24,410 bases of DNA from an uncultured Collinsella sp. (GCA_900547285.1 URGF01000011.1:1-24410); one strand, 5' to 3'. Counted from the first letter of the stretch, positions 9,370 through 15,999 are shown. Notes: generated from the letters alone by a model not told the origin. Made by a program: numbers and translations.

Positions 9370-9409
9370 GGGCAGACTCCTCCTCTATAATTTCTGCAGC
9401 TGATACCAT

Positions 9410-9439
9410 ATTGTAGCGATACCCTCTACGTTTCCCCAA
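9410..9439 (-). promoter_or_regulatory. Candidate promoter of ddl-dinG
   Basis: On the minus strand TACAAT (9415-9410) is preceded by TTGGGG (9439-9434) with an 18-base spacer. The -10 matches consensus at five of six positions but the -35 is poor (TTG only). It leaves about 35 bases of leader before the ddl ribosome site. The same 85-base gap must also hold the rlmN promoter, which I could not place. Confidence 0.35.
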
Positions 9440-9454
9440 AATCGAAAGGCTTCC

Positions 9455-10507
9455 ATGAATCCCAGGACTAAATCTCAGGACATTCGCGACTTGAGCCAAA
9501 ACGATATTCGCGAGCTCGTGGCCGAACTTGGCCAGCCCGCGTTCCGCGCGAAGCAGCTCATCGAATGGGTCTTTGAGAAGAACGTTTGTTCGTTTGACGA
9601 TATGACCAACCTTCCCAAGGCTTTCCGCGAGCAGCTTAAAAAGGCTTTTGCCTTCGACACGCCGACTGAACTAACCAAGCAAGTTTCCAAAGATGGCTCA
9701 CGCAAGTATCTGCTCGAGTACCACGACGGCGTTTCCGTCGAAACCGTCGGCATGCCCCGTCGTAACAAGCTTTCCGTCTGCGTTTCCACCCAGGCAGGCT
9801 GCGGCATGGGCTGTGCCTTTTGCGCCACCGGTCTCAACGGCCTCAAGCGCTCTCTGACCGCTCAAGAGATCGTCGACCAGGTACTTCATGTATCCAACGA
9901 CTTTGGCGAGCGCGCCACGAGCGTTGTCTTCATGGGCCAGGGCGAGCCGTTTGCCAACTACGACGAGGTTCTCAAGGCGCTGCGAATCCTCAACGACCCC
10001 GATGGCATCGGTATCGGCGCTCGTCACCTCACTGTCTCTACCAGTGGCGTTATTCCCGGTATTCGCAAATTTGCCGACATCCCTGAGCAGTTCACGCTTG
10101 CCGTTTCCTTGCATTCCGCCATCCAGTCGACGCGCAATAAGCTCATGCCCGGTATTAAGAAGTACACGCTGCTTCGCCTTCACGAGGCGCTTCAACTCTA
10201 CACCGAGAAGACTGGCCGCCGCCCGACCTATGAGTATGCCATGATCGAAGGCGTCAACGATACGAATCCCGAGATGCAGGCGCTCTGCGACTTCTGCGAG
10301 GGAACGTTGTGCCACGTTAACCTGATTCAGCTTAACGACATCGAGGGCAGCCCGCTCAAGCCGTCGCCGATTCATAAGGTTGAGGATCTTCAGCGTCGTC
10401 TTGAGTCCCGTGGCATCGAGACCACGATTCGTAACTCCCGTGGTAACGATATTGACGCCGCTTGCGGACAGCTGAAGCAGCACTTCAAAGTTCAGAAGAG
10501 CGCATAG
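9455..10507 (+). CDS. rlmN: Dual-specificity RNA methyltransferase RlmN (23S rRNA A2503 / tRNA A37)
   Basis: This 350-aa radical-SAM enzyme makes 2-methyladenosine in 23S rRNA and in some tRNAs. The iron-sulfur motif CGMGCAFC gives Cys116, Cys120 and Cys123 (CxxxCxxC). The C-terminal DIDAACGQL contains Cys337, equivalent to the cysteine that forms the methylene-bridged intermediate, which separates RlmN/Cfr from other radical-SAM proteins. GQGEPFANYDEVLKAL and SLHS motifs follow the RlmN pattern. Length is within the family range. The ATG at 9455 has AAAGG six bases upstream. It stands alone, divergent from ddl, and ends in its own strong terminator. Confidence 0.95.
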   Translation: MNPRTKSQDIRDLSQNDIRELVAELGQPAFRAKQLIEWVFEKNVCSFDDMTNLPKAFREQLKKAFAFDTPTELTKQVSKDGSRKYLLEYHDGVSVETVGMPRRNKLSVCVSTQAGCGMGCAFCATGLNGLKRSLTAQEIVDQVLHVSNDFGERATSVVFMGQGEPFANYDEVLKALRILNDPDGIGIGARHLTVSTSGVIPGIRKFADIPEQFTLAVSLHSAIQSTRNKLMPGIKKYTLLRLHEALQLYTEKTGRRPTYEYAMIEGVNDTNPEMQALCDFCEGTLCHVNLIQLNDIEGSPLKPSPIHKVEDLQRRLESRGIETTIRNSRGNDIDAACGQLKQHFKVQKSA

Positions 10508-10525
10508 GGGAGTCGCACCCCAAAA

Positions 10526-10541
10526 CGTTTCATGTGAAACA
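10526..10541. promoter_or_regulatory. Degenerate parS-like site
   Basis: The 16-mer CGTTTCATGTGAAACA differs at two positions from the TGTTTCACGTGAAACA sites found upstream of parA in this window. It is intergenic, between the rlmN stop and its terminator. ParB may bind it weakly; this is inference. Confidence 0.45.
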
Positions 10542-10544
10542 TCG

Positions 10545-10590
10545 AACGGCCACGGTTGCAGGAAATGCAACCGTGGCCGTTTCATTTCTT
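10545..10590 (+). terminator. Rho-independent terminator of rlmN
   Basis: A perfect 15-bp inverted repeat (10546-10560 with 10566-10580), extendable by A-T at 10545/10581, closes a GGAAA loop and is followed by a T-rich run (TTTCATTTCTT). It lies about 40 bases after the rlmN stop. Confidence 0.85.
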
Positions 10591-10643
10591 GACCTTAATT
10601 TTGAATCAGCTGCTACTGGTCCCATTTTTACGGCCAAAATACG

Positions 10644-10675
10644 GGGTCCTTGTCTCGTGAATCAGACAAGGACCC
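10644..10675 (-). terminator. Hairpin, probable terminator of the parA-parB-84aa operon
   Basis: A perfect 12-bp inverted repeat (GGGTCCTTGTCT paired with AGACAAGGACCC) surrounds an 8-base loop. Read on the minus strand it is followed by CGTATTTTGG, a short T-run, about 30 bases after the last gene of the par operon. The weak T-tract leaves termination likely but not certain. Being nearly symmetric it could also block read-through from rlmN. Confidence 0.55.
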
Positions 10676-10697
10676 ATCAAAATATAGTAAGTAATTG

Positions 10698-10709
10698 TTA
10701 GGTACCTAA
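10698..10709. repeat. 12-bp palindrome TTAGGTACCTAA, copy 1
   Basis: A perfect palindrome overlapping the stop codon of the 84-aa gene. The same 13-mer GTTAGGTACCTAA recurs at 14203-14215 between yidC and jag. Two perfect copies in 24 kb suggest a protein-binding site or small repeat family; role unknown. Confidence 0.5.
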
Positions 10710-10960
10710 TATCCTACATTTTCCCATTGGTTGCTAACCCAACCTTGATTAATCTTAGGATTCTTTGTTACCTGAGCTGTACGCATGGCAACATCTTCTG
10801 TCATAACATTCATTTTCTTCTTGGAAGTATCGACGATATCTTGCGCGCCTCGAAGCAGACGACCTCGAAGTTCATCGTCTGTCGCGATCTTATATCCAGC
10901 AAAGGCACCAGCTGCGACAGTCGTCGCCAATGCAATCGCAGTTAAAATCTTATTCCTCAT
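10706..10960 (-). CDS. Small single-pass membrane protein coupled to parB, 84 aa
   Basis: The start is ATG at 10960, because AAGGAGG at 10972-10966 lies five bases before it; an in-frame start six codons earlier lacks such a site. The protein begins MRNKILTAIALATTVAAGAF, a basic head and an alanine-rich membrane span to about residue 25 that could also be a signal anchor. A hydrophilic tail follows, with DDELRGRLLRGAQDIVDTSK and TAQVTKNPKINQGWVSNQW. The layout resembles small YtxH-like membrane proteins, but I do not recognise a specific family. It overlaps the 3' end of parB by 11 bases, so translation is probably coupled and it is the last gene of the par operon. A link to chromosome segregation is inferred only from position. 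Confidence 0.7.
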   Translation of the reverse strand: MRNKILTAIALATTVAAGAFAGYKIATDDELRGRLLRGAQDIVDTSKKKMNVMTEDVAMRTAQVTKNPKINQGWVSNQWENVGY

Positions 10961-11855
10961 CTTGGCCTCCTTGATCAAACTGAATCATTTCGCCAAGAAT
11001 ACGAGAGAGCTCTTCCTCGTCTTTAAACTCAATCTCAATCTTATTCTTTCCACGCGAGCTCTTCACACGCACGTTGGTATTAAAAACCTGACGAAGCACG
11101 CGGGCAGCCTTTTTAAAAGACTGAGGCGTTGCAGGCCTCGGCGTCTTAGGTGTCTCTCCGGCAGAAAACAACGGAGCGAGATTTTCTGTCGCTCTTACGG
11201 AAAGGCCCTCTGCAACAACCTTCTCTGCAAGTCGAATTCGAGCGTCCTCATAGGGAACTGCAAGAATCGCACGTGCATGACCAGCAGTAAGTTTGCCCTC
11301 AAAAATCATCTGCTGAACTACTTCGGGGAGATCGAGAAGACGCAGCGAGTTTGTAATTGCAGAGCGTGACTTGCTTACTGCCTTCGACAATGCCTCCTGG
11401 GTCATCCCGCTGGCATCAATGAGTTGGCGATAGCCCTTAGCCTCTTCGACGGGATTCAGATCAGAACGCTGAAGGTTTTCGATAAGAGCAAGAGCCAGCA
11501 TCTCTTCATCATTTACCTCTTTAATGATGACTGGCAATTCTTCAAGGCCAGCAAGCTTTGACGCCTGGTAACGACGCTCGCCAGCGATGATCTCATAGCC
11601 GTTTCCATGCTTGCGAACCAAAAGCGGCTGCAAAACGCCATGTTCTTGGATTGACTCGCTCAACTCGCGAAGTTCAGTTTCGTTAAAGTGAATTCGCGGC
11701 TGATTAGGGTTGGGAACGATATCCTCAATAGGTAGTTTTGTTTCAGATGCGGCATTCGAAGCCGATGCAGCCGAACCACCGGTCTCATACTCGGCCTCTG
11801 AGACCAAAGCATTGAGTCCACGTCCCAATCCGCCACGTTTCTTTACACTAGGCAC
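10950..11855 (-). CDS. parB: Chromosome-partitioning protein ParB (Spo0J family)
   Basis: This 301-aa DNA-binding CTPase loads at parS and spreads along the origin region. The N-terminal KKRGGLGRGLNAL (5-17) is the ParA-stimulating motif. The ParB/Srx fold starts at LPIEDIVPNPNQPR (41-54) and carries the CTP-binding motifs GERRYQA at 92-98 and ENLQRSDLNPVEEA at 126-139. A helix-turn-helix follows (MTQEALSKAVSKSRSAITNS). The C-terminal dimerisation segment is short and ends in FDQGGQDEE. Translation begins at GTG 11855, overlapping the end of parA by eight bases. Codon use is more AT-rich than in dnaA or gyrB. Confidence 0.95.
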   Translation of the reverse strand: MPSVKKRGGLGRGLNALVSEAEYETGGSAASASNAASETKLPIEDIVPNPNQPRIHFNETELRELSESIQEHGVLQPLLVRKHGNGYEIIAGERRYQASKLAGLEELPVIIKEVNDEEMLALALIENLQRSDLNPVEEAKGYRQLIDASGMTQEALSKAVSKSRSAITNSLRLLDLPEVVQQMIFEGKLTAGHARAILAVPYEDARIRLAEKVVAEGLSVRATENLAPLFSAGETPKTPRPATPQSFKKAARVLRQVFNTNVRVKSSRGKNKIEIEFKDEEELSRILGEMIQFDQGGQDEE

Positions 11856-12648
11856 GCTTGATCACCTCTTTTGCAAGGTTCATATATGCTTTTGCACCCT
11901 TATTTTGAGGTGCATAGGTAATTACCGGTTCCCCAAAAGACGGAGCTTCGGAGATTTTAACCGTACGGGGGATCAACGTCTTAAATGCCTTATCACCAAA
12001 GTACGATTGAACCTCCTCAACAACCTGATTCGATAGAGAAGTACGCGAGTCATACATGGTCATAAGCACACCGTAGGTGTCTAAGCCCTTGTTCAGACGA
12101 GATTTGACCATCTTCATTGACTCAAGCAGCTTCGTAACGCCCTCGAGTGCGTAATACTCGCACTGGATCGGAATCAAAACGCTGTCTGCTGCGGTCAAAG
12201 CGTTGATAGTAAGCAGGCCGAGCGAAGGAGGGCAGTCAATGAAAATAAAATCGAACTCGTCCTGAATCGGCTCAAGCAAATCTTTGAGACGGGTTTCACG
12301 AGCAATTGCGCTTACGAGTTCAATTTCCGCGCCTGCAAGCTGAATTGTAGCCGGAATTACGAATACCTTTTTGCAATTTGTATCAAGAACAAGCGATTCT
12401 GCCGGCACATCATTCAACAATGCATCATAGATGCAGTGATCAAGGTCTTCTTTTTCAATTCCGAATCCACTGGTGCTGTTTCCCTGCGGATCAAAATCGA
12501 CAATCAGTGTCTTACGACCCTGCTCACCCAGTGCTGCTGCAAGGTTTACAGCCGTCGTTGACTTACCGACGCCGCCTTTTTGATTGATGATTGCAATGAT
12601 ACGCGTGTCTTTTGCGCTCTTAGAACGCTTAACGTCGCGAAATCCCAC
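11848..12648 (-). CDS. parA: Chromosome-partitioning ATPase ParA (Soj family)
   Basis: This 266-aa deviant-Walker ATPase dimerises on ATP, coats the nucleoid and moves ParB-parS complexes. The deviant Walker A is KGGVGKST at 24-31 with the signature first Lys, followed by IVDFDPQGNSTSG (A') and FIFIDCPPSLGLLT (Walker B). The GTG at 12648 is set by AGGAGGG just upstream. About 15 residues before the fold (FRDVKRSKSAKDTR) are basic and may add DNA binding. It lies immediately downstream of three parS sites. I saw no convincing promoter in the 134-base gap after rsmG, so read-through from rsmG is possible. Confidence 0.96.
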   Translation of the reverse strand: MGFRDVKRSKSAKDTRIIAIINQKGGVGKSTTAVNLAAALGEQGRKTLIVDFDPQGNSTSGFGIEKEDLDHCIYDALLNDVPAESLVLDTNCKKVFVIPATIQLAGAEIELVSAIARETRLKDLLEPIQDEFDFIFIDCPPSLGLLTINALTAADSVLIPIQCEYYALEGVTKLLESMKMVKSRLNKGLDTYGVLMTMYDSRTSLSNQVVEEVQSYFGDKAFKTLIPRTVKISEAPSFGEPVITYAPQNKGAKAYMNLAKEVIKRA

Positions 12649-12686
12649 GGTCCCTCCTGGTGTGTATTAAAGCTGTCAAACGGAGG

Positions 12687-12704
12687 ATGTTTCACGTGAA
12701 ACAT
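12687..12704. promoter_or_regulatory. parS site 1
   Basis: ATGTTTCACGTGAAACAT is an 18-bp perfect palindrome containing the consensus chromosomal parS TGTTTCACGTGAAACA at 12688-12703. It is the site nearest parA. Confidence 0.95.
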
Positions 12705-12726
12705 TCCGAATCGATAGCAACTGCTA

Positions 12727-12742
12727 TGTTTCACGTGAAACA
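12727..12742. promoter_or_regulatory. parS site 2
   Basis: A perfect TGTTTCACGTGAAACA, starting exactly 39 bp after site 1. Confidence 0.95.
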
Positions 12743-12764
12743 CTGCAAGCTGTTAGTATCCATT

Positions 12765-12782
12765 ATGTTTCACGTGAAACAT
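12765..12782. promoter_or_regulatory. parS site 3
   Basis: ATGTTTCACGTGAAACAT, with the 16-bp core at 12766-12781 exactly 39 bp after site 2. It abuts the rsmG stop codon at 12785-12783. Confidence 0.95.
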
Positions 12783-13520
12783 CTAGGCAAGCGGATTCTT
12801 CTTTGCCATGCCATTTGCACGAGGCAATGAAACGGATGCTGAATGACTCTTCTTAAGAACAATGAACTCCCTGTGACCCAAGCCTTCAGGCAAATCAATT
12901 GCGTCATTCAGAAGCAAAGTGAAGCCGCAAATCTTAGCTGCTGACATGCCGGAAGCAAGCTCCTCATCCGAAGGATTGCCCTTGGTGATAACAAATAGCC
13001 CTCCATCCTTCAGGTACGGAGCCGCATACTCAACAAGAATCGGTAGAGGGGCCAGTGCGCGGGCGGTTACAACGGAGAACTGCTTCTTATGGCTTCGAGC
13101 ATATTCTTCAAGACGATCATGAACCGCATGAGCATGTTTCAATCCAAGAGCATGGACAAAGGAATTAACCGCATCAACCTTCTTGCCAACAGAGTCAATA
13201 TAAGTAGCTTTACGATGCGTGGTTATGGTTAATGGAATACCAGGGAAGCCCGCACCTGTTCCCATATCGAGCAAAGCTCCCTCAGGAGCCTTATTGATAT
13301 AGGGGAGCAAAACAAGTGAGTCGAGGATATGAAGTATGGCAGCATCTTCTCCGTTAAGAATACGGGTGAGATTGGTTGTCTTATTTGTTTCTAGAACCAA
13401 ATCCAAATGCTTGATACATTTCCTCAACCCAATATCAGTTACGCTCAAGGAATATTCTTTGCAATAGGAAGTTAGGCGACTCAACATCTCGTCAGCCTGC
13501 TGATCGGTAAGTACAAACAA
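12783..13520 (-). CDS. rsmG: 16S rRNA (guanine527-N7)-methyltransferase RsmG
   Basis: This SAM-dependent methyltransferase modifies G527 of 16S rRNA; its loss gives low-level streptomycin resistance in other bacteria. The SAM-binding block reads LLDMGTGAGFPGIPL, preceded by a NLTRI motif in the position of the family's NLT segment. I take TTG at 13520 as the start because AAAGGAG (13533-13527) lies six bases upstream; the product is 245 aa, close to B. subtilis RsmG. A frame open 16 codons further upstream (another TTG) runs into the jag terminator and has no ribosome site. Base composition is markedly AT-rich here (hand count of 13381-13440: about 32% GC). Confidence 0.9.
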   Translation of the reverse strand: MFVLTDQQADEMLSRLTSYCKEYSLSVTDIGLRKCIKHLDLVLETNKTTNLTRILNGEDAAILHILDSLVLLPYINKAPEGALLDMGTGAGFPGIPLTITTHRKATYIDSVGKKVDAVNSFVHALGLKHAHAVHDRLEEYARSHKKQFSVVTARALAPLPILVEYAAPYLKDGGLFVITKGNPSDEELASGMSAAKICGFTLLLNDAIDLPEGLGHREFIVLKKSHSASVSLPRANGMAKKNPLA

Positions 13521-13526
13521 CAGAAG

Positions 13527-13533
13527 CTCCTTT
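13527..13533 (-). promoter_or_regulatory. Ribosome-binding site deciding the TTG start of rsmG
   Basis: AAAGGAG on the minus strand, six bases before TTG at 13520. No equivalent precedes the upstream in-frame TTG. Confidence 0.7.
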
Positions 13534-13566
13534 CTGACAAAAATCAGCGTATCGAGAACTTTTGAC

Positions 13567-13600
13567 AAAAAAAGGGGGACGTGGAAACCACATCCCCTTT
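13567..13600 (-). terminator. Rho-independent terminator after jag
   Basis: On the minus strand AAAGGGGATGTGG pairs with CCACGTCCCC-CTTT around a TTT loop (one G-U pair and one unmatched C) and runs into seven T residues. It ends the rpmH-rnpA-yidD-yidC-jag operon 18 bases after the jag stop. Confidence 0.85.
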
Positions 13601-13618
13601 AGCATAAACTCGAGTAGA

Positions 13619-14188
13619 TTATCGAGCAACAATCACCACATGGCGATCAGGGTCAGAACCCTCAGAATGAGTATCAACGGCATCATTGCCACGAAGTGCA
13701 ATGTGAACCAGTCGACGCTCGTAGGCATTCATGGGCGGAAGCGAAACACTCTTATGAGTGCGAATGGCACGCTCGGCAGCAGACTGAGCCATGGAGGCAA
13801 CCTTGTCCTGACGGCGGCTCTTGTATCCCTCGACGTCCACTACAACCGGATACCTAAAGCCAAGTTTGCGGCTCACCAGCAAAGAGAACATAACCTGAAG
13901 AGCATCAAGGGCGCGACCATGACGGCCAATGAGAACAGCAAGGTCGGGAGCCGTTACATCCAAAATCAGCTCACCCTCGTCGCCCTCATACTCATCGATA
14001 GGAGAGTTGGCGGCATCGAAGTGCGAAAGGATGGAACGCAGGATGGAAATCGCAACATCGGCAATGGTGTCGAGCTCCTCATCGGTCAGCTCTTCACCAG
14101 CCTTGTAGCGCTGTGCAATCTCGGGATAATCGCCCGCGACCTGCGGGGCAACCTCCTCAAGCATATCCTCGATGATCTCTTCAGACAT
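13619..14188 (-). CDS. jag: Jag/KhpB RNA-binding protein (KH and R3H domains)
   Basis: This 189-aa RNA-binding protein is usually encoded next to yidC. The KH domain is at about 65-145 (LAVLIGRHGRALDALQVMFS is the GxxG loop region). The R3H domain is C-terminal (NAYERRLVHIAL carries the Arg-x3-His motif). The acidic N-terminal 60 residues lack the classic Jag_N segment. The start is ATG at 14188 with GGAG six bases upstream; a TTG four codons earlier overlaps that ribosome site and is unlikely. In other Gram-positives KhpB works with KhpA on RNA and cell-division control. Last gene of its operon. Confidence 0.9.
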   Translation of the reverse strand: MSEEIIEDMLEEVAPQVAGDYPEIAQRYKAGEELTDEELDTIADVAISILRSILSHFDAANSPIDEYEGDEGELILDVTAPDLAVLIGRHGRALDALQVMFSLLVSRKLGFRYPVVVDVEGYKSRRQDKVASMAQSAAERAIRTHKSVSLPPMNAYERRLVHIALRGNDAVDTHSEGSDPDRHVVIVAR

Positions 14189-14203
14189 AACGTACTCCAA
14201 AAG

Positions 14204-14215
14204 TTAGGTACCTAA
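14204..14215. repeat. 12-bp palindrome TTAGGTACCTAA, copy 2
   Basis: A perfect palindrome in the 44-base yidC-jag gap, sharing the 13-mer GTTAGGTACCTAA with 10697-10709. It lies upstream of the jag ribosome site, so a bound factor could influence jag expression. Confidence 0.5.
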
Positions 14216-14232
14216 ATAAGATTGATATCCCA

Positions 14233-15003
14233 CTACTTCTTCTTGTGCGGGCGCGGCTTCTTCTCTCGACGAGTGACCTCAACCTGCAGCGGAGCGTTCT
14301 TAAGACGCTCCTCCTCATCGGCCTTCGCCTTGTCGATGACCTTCTGCGTCACAAAAATCTGCTGGATAACCTGCCAAGCAGACGAGACGTCGTAGTACAG
14401 CAGAACACCAACGGGAAGGCTCCAGCCCATCCAAAGCATCATGACCGTCATGACAACGGCCATCATACGCATGCTCTGAGCCTGCTGGCCGGTCTGGTTG
14501 CGCGACATATAGAGCTGCGGAATCAGGGTCAGGACGGCGAACAGGATCAGGCAAACCAGCGCAGGCAGTGCAACCATAAAGCCATCGGCAAAGGAAGCAC
14601 TCGGCGTGGTGGTCAGGTCGGGCAGGATGTTGAAGAACGAGAACGTGCCGTCGTTAAAGTACTGCGGCAGGTTGCGCAGCAATGTAAACAGGGCGAACAG
14701 GATAGGCATCTGAATCAGCAGCGGCAGACAGCCAGCCATGGGGTTGAACTTGTTCTCGCTGTAGAACTTCTGCATCTCCTCGGCCTGACGCTGGGGATCG
14801 TCGGCATAGCGCTCCTGGATCTCGAGCATCTTGGGCTGCAGCACCTGCATGCGAGCCGTCGACTTGGTCGACTTGAGCATGAGCGGCGTCAGCAGCAGAC
14901 GGATGATGACCACCAGGATGATGATGGACAGGCCCCAGTCGACCGCAAAGGTCTGGATGAGCTTGAGCAGCTCGAAAAGGATGTTAACGATCCAATCCCA
15001 CAT
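14233..15003 (-). CDS. yidC: Membrane protein insertase YidC/Oxa1
   Basis: This 256-aa insertase folds membrane proteins alone or with SecYEG. It has the short Gram-positive form, without the large periplasmic domain of E. coli YidC. Membrane spans are visible at about 20-42 (with Arg35, equivalent to the conserved Arg of the hydrophilic groove), 93-112, about 144-165 and 180-208. A basic tail ends in RREKKPRPHKKK, which is typical for ribosome contact. No lipoprotein signal or cleavable signal peptide is seen. The ATG at 15003 has GGAGG nine bases upstream. Confidence 0.95.
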   Translation of the reverse strand: MWDWIVNILFELLKLIQTFAVDWGLSIIILVVIIRLLLTPLMLKSTKSTARMQVLQPKMLEIQERYADDPQRQAEEMQKFYSENKFNPMAGCLPLLIQMPILFALFTLLRNLPQYFNDGTFSFFNILPDLTTTPSASFADGFMVALPALVCLILFAVLTLIPQLYMSRNQTGQQAQSMRMMAVVMTVMMLWMGWSLPVGVLLYYDVSSAWQVIQQIFVTQKVIDKAKADEEERLKNAPLQVEVTRREKKPRPHKKK

Positions 15004-15032
15004 GTAAGTTTTCCTCCGATAGCGAGTGCCCG

Positions 15033-15257
15033 CTAGGGCACAGGGTCATAACCGCCGACGTGCAGGGGATTGCAACGAGCGATGCGCCTCACGGCAAGCC
15101 AGCAGCCTCTCAAAACACCGTGCTTCTCAATCGCCTGGATGGCGTATTGCGAGCACGTTGGGTAATAAATGCAGGCGTCAGGCAATAAGGGCGAAATAAC
15201 CTGTTGATATATGCGAATAGGAGCGATGGCAACACGTCGCAAAACGTGATTGCTCAT
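15033..15257 (-). CDS. yidD: Membrane protein insertion efficiency factor YidD
   Basis: This 74-aa protein matches the family throughout: PIRIYQQVISPLLPDACIYYPTCSQYA with the conserved Cys residues, GCWLAVRRIARCNP, then GGYDPVP at the end. YidD is a small amphipathic membrane-associated factor aiding YidC-dependent insertion. Its ATG overlaps the rnpA stop (ATGA), so the two are translationally coupled. Length is normal. Confidence 0.95.
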   Translation of the reverse strand: MSNHVLRRVAIAPIRIYQQVISPLLPDACIYYPTCSQYAIQAIEKHGVLRGCWLAVRRIARCNPLHVGGYDPVP

Positions 15258-15592
15258 CGCTCCTCCCCGGCAACGCCGGCGCGCTTCATAAGCGAACGCA
15301 ACGCCTTGTCCATCTCCTGCGGCGAGGAAACCCTCGTCTTGGGAGTTGCAAACAAGATGATGTCATAACCCGCAACGGGAAATCCACAGCTGCGGGCGGC
15401 CTCGCGCATCACACGCTTAGATCGGTTGCGCACGACGGCACAACCGAGTCGCTTAGCACCAACGAAGGCGACCCTTCCGGAGTCGCCTTCGCCAACCGAT
15501 TCACATATGGTCATTCGAATCAGAGGGTGATTGAAACGACGCCCCTGACTGAACACATGCTCGAAATCTTGCCGAGACTTAATAGTCTTCAT
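15254..15592 (-). CDS. rnpA: Ribonuclease P protein component
   Basis: This 112-aa basic protein binds RNase P RNA and helps 5' maturation of tRNA. The family signature VVRNRSKRVMREAAR (the RNR motif) and the N-terminal KSRQDFEHVFSQGRR are plain. The gene follows rpmH by 20 bases. No convincing Shine-Dalgarno precedes ATG 15592, so translation may depend on the upstream rpmH. Confidence 0.95.
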   Translation of the reverse strand: MKTIKSRQDFEHVFSQGRRFNHPLIRMTICESVGEGDSGRVAFVGAKRLGCAVVRNRSKRVMREAARSCGFPVAGYDIILFATPKTRVSSPQEMDKALRSLMKRAGVAGEER

Positions 15593-15612
15593 GCGAGATG
15601 TGTGTATCGCTG

Positions 15613-15747
15613 CTAGACAGTGAGACGCTTGCGGCCCTTGGCGCGACGACGGGCGAGCACGGCACGACCACCCTTAGTGGCCATACGGGCACGGAAGCCA
15701 TGGGTCTTGGCACGCTTACGCTTATTAGGCTGATACGTACGCTTCAT
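15613..15747 (-). CDS. rpmH: 50S ribosomal protein L34
   Basis: The 44-aa protein starts MKRTYQPNKRKRAKTHGFRA and ends RRAKGRKRLTV, essentially the universal L34 sequence. ATG 15747 has AGGAGG eight bases upstream; a longer open frame upstream is leader. It is first in the operon with rnpA, yidD, yidC and jag and marks the left edge of the origin. Confidence 0.97.
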   Translation of the reverse strand: MKRTYQPNKRKRAKTHGFRARMATKGGRAVLARRRAKGRKRLTV

Positions 15748-15775
15748 CTTAAGTTCCTCCTGCTGCATTTCGAGT

Positions 15776-15793
15776 GTCCGCGGGGACGCGGAC
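15776..15793 (-). ncRNA. Hairpin in the rpmH 5' leader
   Basis: GTCCGCG-TCCC-CGCGGAC forms a perfect 7-bp GC-rich stem with a 4-base loop, between the promoter (15820-15849) and the rpmH ribosome site near 15760. There is no T-tract, so it is not a terminator; it may stabilise the mRNA or tune translation. It is too small to assign to a known leader family. Confidence 0.45.
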
Positions 15794-15819
15794 GCAGATA
15801 TAGACACGTGAGCTTGAAG

Positions 15820-15849
15820 ATTGTAGGGAAATCAATGTTCAAATGTCAA
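15820..15849 (-). promoter_or_regulatory. Sigma-70 promoter of the rpmH operon
   Basis: On the minus strand TTGACA (15849-15844, perfect) and TACAAT (15825-15820, five of six) are separated by 18 bases. Transcription would start near 15813, giving a leader of about 65 bases. It faces away from the DnaA-box cluster that starts about 100 bases upstream. Confidence 0.85.
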
Positions 15850-15946
15850 GAAATCAAAGGTAAAAGGTTGCGCAGTTCACACGGTTCCCCCATAAGCACA
15901 ACCGAAATTTGCGCCTCATGGCAACCTTTCATGATATTTCATCGAG

Positions 15947-15955
15947 TTTTCAACA
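15947..15955 (+). promoter_or_regulatory. DnaA-box-like 9-mer TTTTCAACA
   Basis: It differs from the E. coli-type TTATCCACA at positions 3 and 6. First of two identical boxes in the rpmH-side origin segment. Confidence 0.6.
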
Positions 15956-15960
15956 GGTCA

Positions 15961-15978
15961 TGTTGGCAATGTTGAGAA
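15961..15978 (-). promoter_or_regulatory. Two abutting inverted DnaA-box-like 9-mers
   Basis: On the minus strand the pair read TTCTCAACA (15978-15970) and TTGCCAACA (15969-15961), one and two mismatches from TTTTCAACA. They point against the flanking boxes. Confidence 0.45.
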
Positions 15979-15999
15979 CTTTTCGTCCGTTTTCCAAAG

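Larger units (their letters stand above)
12649..12782 (-). promoter_or_regulatory. parS-bearing region between rsmG and parA
   Basis: The gap contains three perfect parS sites and the parA ribosome site. A TTGACA on the minus strand (12679-12674) is too close to parA to leave room for a -10 element. ParB bound to the sites could affect parA-parB expression. Confidence 0.5.

Noticed and set aside
12546..12743. A 65-codon minus-strand frame beginning MFHVKH, repeated within the product
   Set aside because: The repeated MFHVKH is just the translation of the parS palindromes; the frame then runs out of frame into parA.
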